Positions 61,557 to 64,000 of a DNA stretch of 64,000 nucleotides are shown piece by piece (position 1 is the first letter of the stretch; every line of letters starts with the position of its first letter). The stretch lies in contig JAEWZY010000010.1 of the NCBI GenBank assembly GCA_023394955.1, positions 58,867 through 122,866 of the forward strand, given 5' to 3'. The notes beneath the pieces were generated by a model. The model did not search any database. It was not told the DNA's origin and saw nothing but the letters and a program-made list of their open reading frames with translations. Made by a program: the position numbers and the translations under genes. The stretch is from Bacillota bacterium (GTDB lineage: Bacteria; Bacillota; UBA4882; UBA8346).

Positions 61557-62477
61557 TTACTTATTCCTTTTAATCGGACAATATAAGTCAAACTGGGTAG
61601 TTTCATTAGGGTTTTTATCAGGGGAAATCGTCTCTTCAAGGCATTGGCAATCTCCAAAACCATACTCACTTTCTTTTACCCATTCAACAAGTCTCTTCCA
61701 TCTTTCGGTAATATCATGTAATTGGCAACAAGTAACACAATATAGTCCGCCCTTAAAATCTTTAACTTTTACTTCGTCCGACTCTTGGACATTATCGGAA
61801 ATGGTTACCCAAGCTTCATAACCATATTCTAATTTTTCTGTAGAAGGATTTGGATTATTGAATCCGAAGAATCTGGTCGTTGCTAATTGCTCAAGTCTAT
61901 TATCATCCACCAATTTCTTCATTACATTCCAGGCATCCATTTCCGGTGATGCGCCTTCCGCCCGGTAATATGCCACTTTCATCGGTTTTAATTCAATTAT
62001 TCTTATATCATCAAATTCTTTAACGATATTATTAGACATTTTAGAAACCTCCTTTTTAATATAAACTTCTTGGCCTAATTGATTCTTGAGGTCAAATACT
62101 GTATTAAATTGGAGTTCATGATTGCATCTACTGGCTTTTTCATAAAGGAATGATAAGATAGCTTTTATCATTTCCTTTAACCCCATGGTCATCGCAGCTT
62201 CTTCCTCAAGATTTTTAAGCTTAATCGTAAATACATCAATAGCAACCTGTATACTGTTTGAAGTAAAAATAGCTTGAATATCCTTAATCGGTATTTGCAT
62301 TTTTCTTAAATAAAGGATTTGTTCTAATTGGTTAATAGCTTCTTGATCATAGTAACGATACTGCGATTCTTCATTCCGAATACTCTTTAAAATCCCTATG
62401 TCCTCATAATAGCGGAGAGTTCGACCGGAAATATTAAACTTATTCGCCACTTCCCCAATTTTGTGAATGTCATTCAT
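61557..62477 (-). CDS. MerR-family regulator with C-terminal effector domain
   Basis: 306 residues. HKIGEVANKFNISGRTLRYY and the wing SQYRYYDQEA form the N-terminal DNA-binding domain, with a coiled coil at about 75-120. From about residue 155 a GyrI-like ligand domain follows (IRIIELKPMKVAYYRAEGAS, YGYEAWVTISDNV). GGGAGG precedes the ATG. It is convergent in role with the first MerR gene (13213-14025) but not a close copy. Targets are unknown; the downstream methyltransferases are possible. Confidence 0.87.
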   Translation of the reverse strand: MNDIHKIGEVANKFNISGRTLRYYEDIGILKSIRNEESQYRYYDQEAINQLEQILYLRKMQIPIKDIQAIFTSNSIQVAIDVFTIKLKNLEEEAAMTMGLKEMIKAILSFLYEKASRCNHELQFNTVFDLKNQLGQEVYIKKEVSKMSNNIVKEFDDIRIIELKPMKVAYYRAEGASPEMDAWNVMKKLVDDNRLEQLATTRFFGFNNPNPSTEKLEYGYEAWVTISDNVQESDEVKVKDFKGGLYCVTCCQLHDITERWKRLVEWVKESEYGFGDCQCLEETISPDKNPNETTQFDLYCPIKRNK

Positions 62478-62560
62478 CCGAGCTATCCTCCCTTCACTTT
62501 ATTTTCGAAGCGCTTCTAAACTTATTGTAATGTTTTCCCTTACGTTAAAGTCAATATGGT

Positions 62561-63157
62561 TTAAATTTTTTTAAATTTTAAAAGATCATGTCCACAATGG
62601 ACCGACCTGGTTGTACGCAAATATTCTTTAACTTTTTGAATCAAAACCGGTTGAATCCCAGGATAAGTGAGAGCTTCTTTCAAGATATCATCAACCAGTT
62701 TTATTTCCGCGATTTCAAAGTTGGGAAGGTCACCAAATTCTTTGATATCAGCGTAAAATAGTTTTCCATAGGTAATTTTGTCGTCATTTTTTACCGAATA
62801 AACGCAAACCGGGAATACCTTGAATTCTTTAGCCCCGGTTTCTTCATAAAGTTCGCGTTCAGCTGCTTTTTGGGAATCTTCTTGATCTTCCCGGTGGCCT
62901 CCAGGCACTTCCCAAGTTGACCGTTGCCGGTGCCTTACCACAACCCATTGGTTATTATGTCTTGAAACTATGACGACGAAAGTAATTTCTTCATTTAATA
63001 CATTTGCGTCACTTAAGAAATCTATTTTCACTTTAGTATCTCCTATGGTTTTACTCTGGCCATCTCGTAATAAATAAAGATCCATATTCTTCTTATCAAA
63101 ATATTTATCCCCAGGCTTTAACACATTTTTATCTAGCTCATAGGGTTTAAAACCCAA
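62561..63157 (-). CDS. Nudix hydrolase with N-terminal extension
   Basis: 198 residues. The Nudix box runs from GGHREDQEDSQKAAERELYE through ETGA and is complete (G-x5-E-x7-RELxEETG). WVVVRHRQRSTWEVPGGH leads into it. About 70 residues precede the domain. The start is uncertain: TTG at 63157 lacks an RBS at proper distance. AAAGGAG followed by ATG at about 63166-63168 is out of frame by one base, which hints at another small indel. Substrate unknown. Confidence 0.8.
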   Translation of the reverse strand: MGFKPYELDKNVLKPGDKYFDKKNMDLYLLRDGQSKTIGDTKVKIDFLSDANVLNEEITFVVIVSRHNNQWVVVRHRQRSTWEVPGGHREDQEDSQKAAERELYEETGAKEFKVFPVCVYSVKNDDKITYGKLFYADIKEFGDLPNFEIAEIKLVDDILKEALTYPGIQPVLIQKVKEYLRTTRSVHCGHDLLKFKKI

Positions 63158-63203
63158 TGATCCATACGAGTTTCTGACTCCTTTATTTGTAATTACCTTC
63201 CGT

Positions 63204-64000
63204 TTACTCCGTAACTCCCCGACTCGCTAGCCCGTTTTTCCTGATTATATTTAGCTCCGTTGCACTAAACACACCCGCTTTATAAAGATCAAGATACTCC
63301 TTTGAAACACTTTGTCCAAAAACTAAAACATCATCGGAATTTATGGTCACCTAACTCCATAATCAAATAATTTTCTGATCGGATGCTCCATTAAGCTATT
63401 GACTCGGTTAAGCATCACATTGCTGGTAGGGAATATTCAACTGAATTTTATGAGCGGCAAGCCACTTCATTACATCCAGAGAACCAGCCGCAGCAATCCC
63501 ATGCTGGACTTCATCTAACTCCAGTTCTTCCACAGCCTCCTTAATCGAATCGGCATCGCCCCATTCGCCAACGTGGGCTTTTAATTTAATCCCCTTTTCC
63601 TTGGCTTTTCGATAAATAGACTTAAAGCTAGTGATTGGTTGGGCCATTTCGTCTCCGGATAAATCCAGCGAATAAAAATATTTCCGCTCCAGAAACGGAG
63701 CTATCCTCTGTTCAAGCAAATTAACCGGGCAATGCCTGGAAAGCCCAATTTGAAACTTGAATTCGATTTGGGGAGCGATGCGACAGTGCGCACCTTGAAA
63801 TGTATCGATTAAAGCATCAAAATTACCTCGATAAAAGTGTTCATTTGCCCAAACATCGTCTCCGGTTTCTAAAACGGTGATTCCATCTTCCTGGGCTTGT
63901 TGGAAGCAGGCTTCGATAGCTAAGACTCTTTTTTCAGAAGAATCAAACAAATCATTAATATGTTTCCCTACCCATTGATGCATCTCATCCATACTGTTTA
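63204..64000 (-). pseudogene. Adenosine deaminase-family gene with two frameshifts, 5' end outside window
   Basis: The first frame (from the window edge to 63408) carries YSLDLSGDEMAQPITSFKSI, then LKAHVGEWGDA (Zn His and catalytic Glu) and EVQHGIA, all adenosine deaminase landmarks. It then breaks within LNICPTSN: a 2-base loss turns NI-CPTSN into NIPYQQCDA-stop. The second frame continues NVMLNRVNSLMEHPIRKLFD and YGVR, then a 1-base loss shifts again. The third frame reads VTINSDDVLVFGQSVSKEYL with the metal Asp pair and ends at 63204. Two separate indels outside long homopolymers favour a real pseudogene over a read error. The H-x-H N-terminus lies beyond the window. Confidence 0.8.

Overview
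The window reads as a chromosomal segment of an anaerobic, low-to-moderate G+C Bacillota (Clostridia- or Limnochordia-like). The evidence is strong AGGAGG ribosome-binding sites, a four-subunit 2-oxoacid:ferredoxin oxidoreductase, DUF4153, DUF2935 and multi-LysM proteins, YesM/YesN-type two-component genes, and an AraR-controlled arabinose operon with a recognisable AraR box. The genus cannot be fixed from the sequence alone. I see no rRNA, tRNA, CRISPR array or intact transposase.

Layout. 1-1.6 kb: the 3' end of an endonuclease/exonuclease/phosphatase-family gene and two tiny candidate ORFs. 1.56-4.1 kb: a vor/kor operon. 4.4-14.6 kb: an accessory stretch, mostly on the minus strand, of a P-loop ATPase, two flavodoxin-fold reductases, Nudix, two GNATs, a retropepsin-PDZ protein, a methyltransferase, an FMN-binding protein and MerR. 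Between these lie gene remnants and a small structured repeat. 14.7-20.6 kb: LacI regulator, carbohydrate ABC transporter (two permeases and a binding protein) and FAD oxidoreductase, with two matching operators. 20.9-27.5 kb: DUF4153 membrane protein, cell-wall amidase, seven-LysM protein, CMD-family protein and DUF2935.

28.0-40.0 kb: a long minus-strand catabolic operon. It encodes an isochorismatase-fold amidohydrolase, RidA, M20 hydrolase, a complete peptide-type ABC transporter, a D-2-hydroxyacid dehydrogenase and a lactate-racemase-family protein. A LacI regulator lies upstream; its only plausible start codon is ATA. 40.1-59.6 kb: an arabinose regulon. It holds an AraPST-like three-component sensor (binding protein, kinase, AraC-type response regulator), a kinase-less sensor fragment, a YtfQRT-YjfF-type furanose ABC importer, AraR, araA-araB-araD, araM and an iron alcohol dehydrogenase. 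59.7-64 kb: two methyltransferases (one frameshifted), MerR, Nudix and a frameshifted adenosine-deaminase-family pseudogene that runs off the window.

How the genes fit together. In the arabinose block, AraPST would sense extracellular sugar and drive the importer. AraR would repress araABD through the box just downstream of the araA promoter, and AraABD would feed the pentose phosphate pathway. In the 28-38 kb operon, an amide- or peptide-like compound would be imported and hydrolysed. Reactive imines would be removed by RidA, and a 2-hydroxyacid product could be racemised and oxidised to a 2-oxoacid. That is a substrate class the VOR/KOR at the left end could use. This last link is inference.
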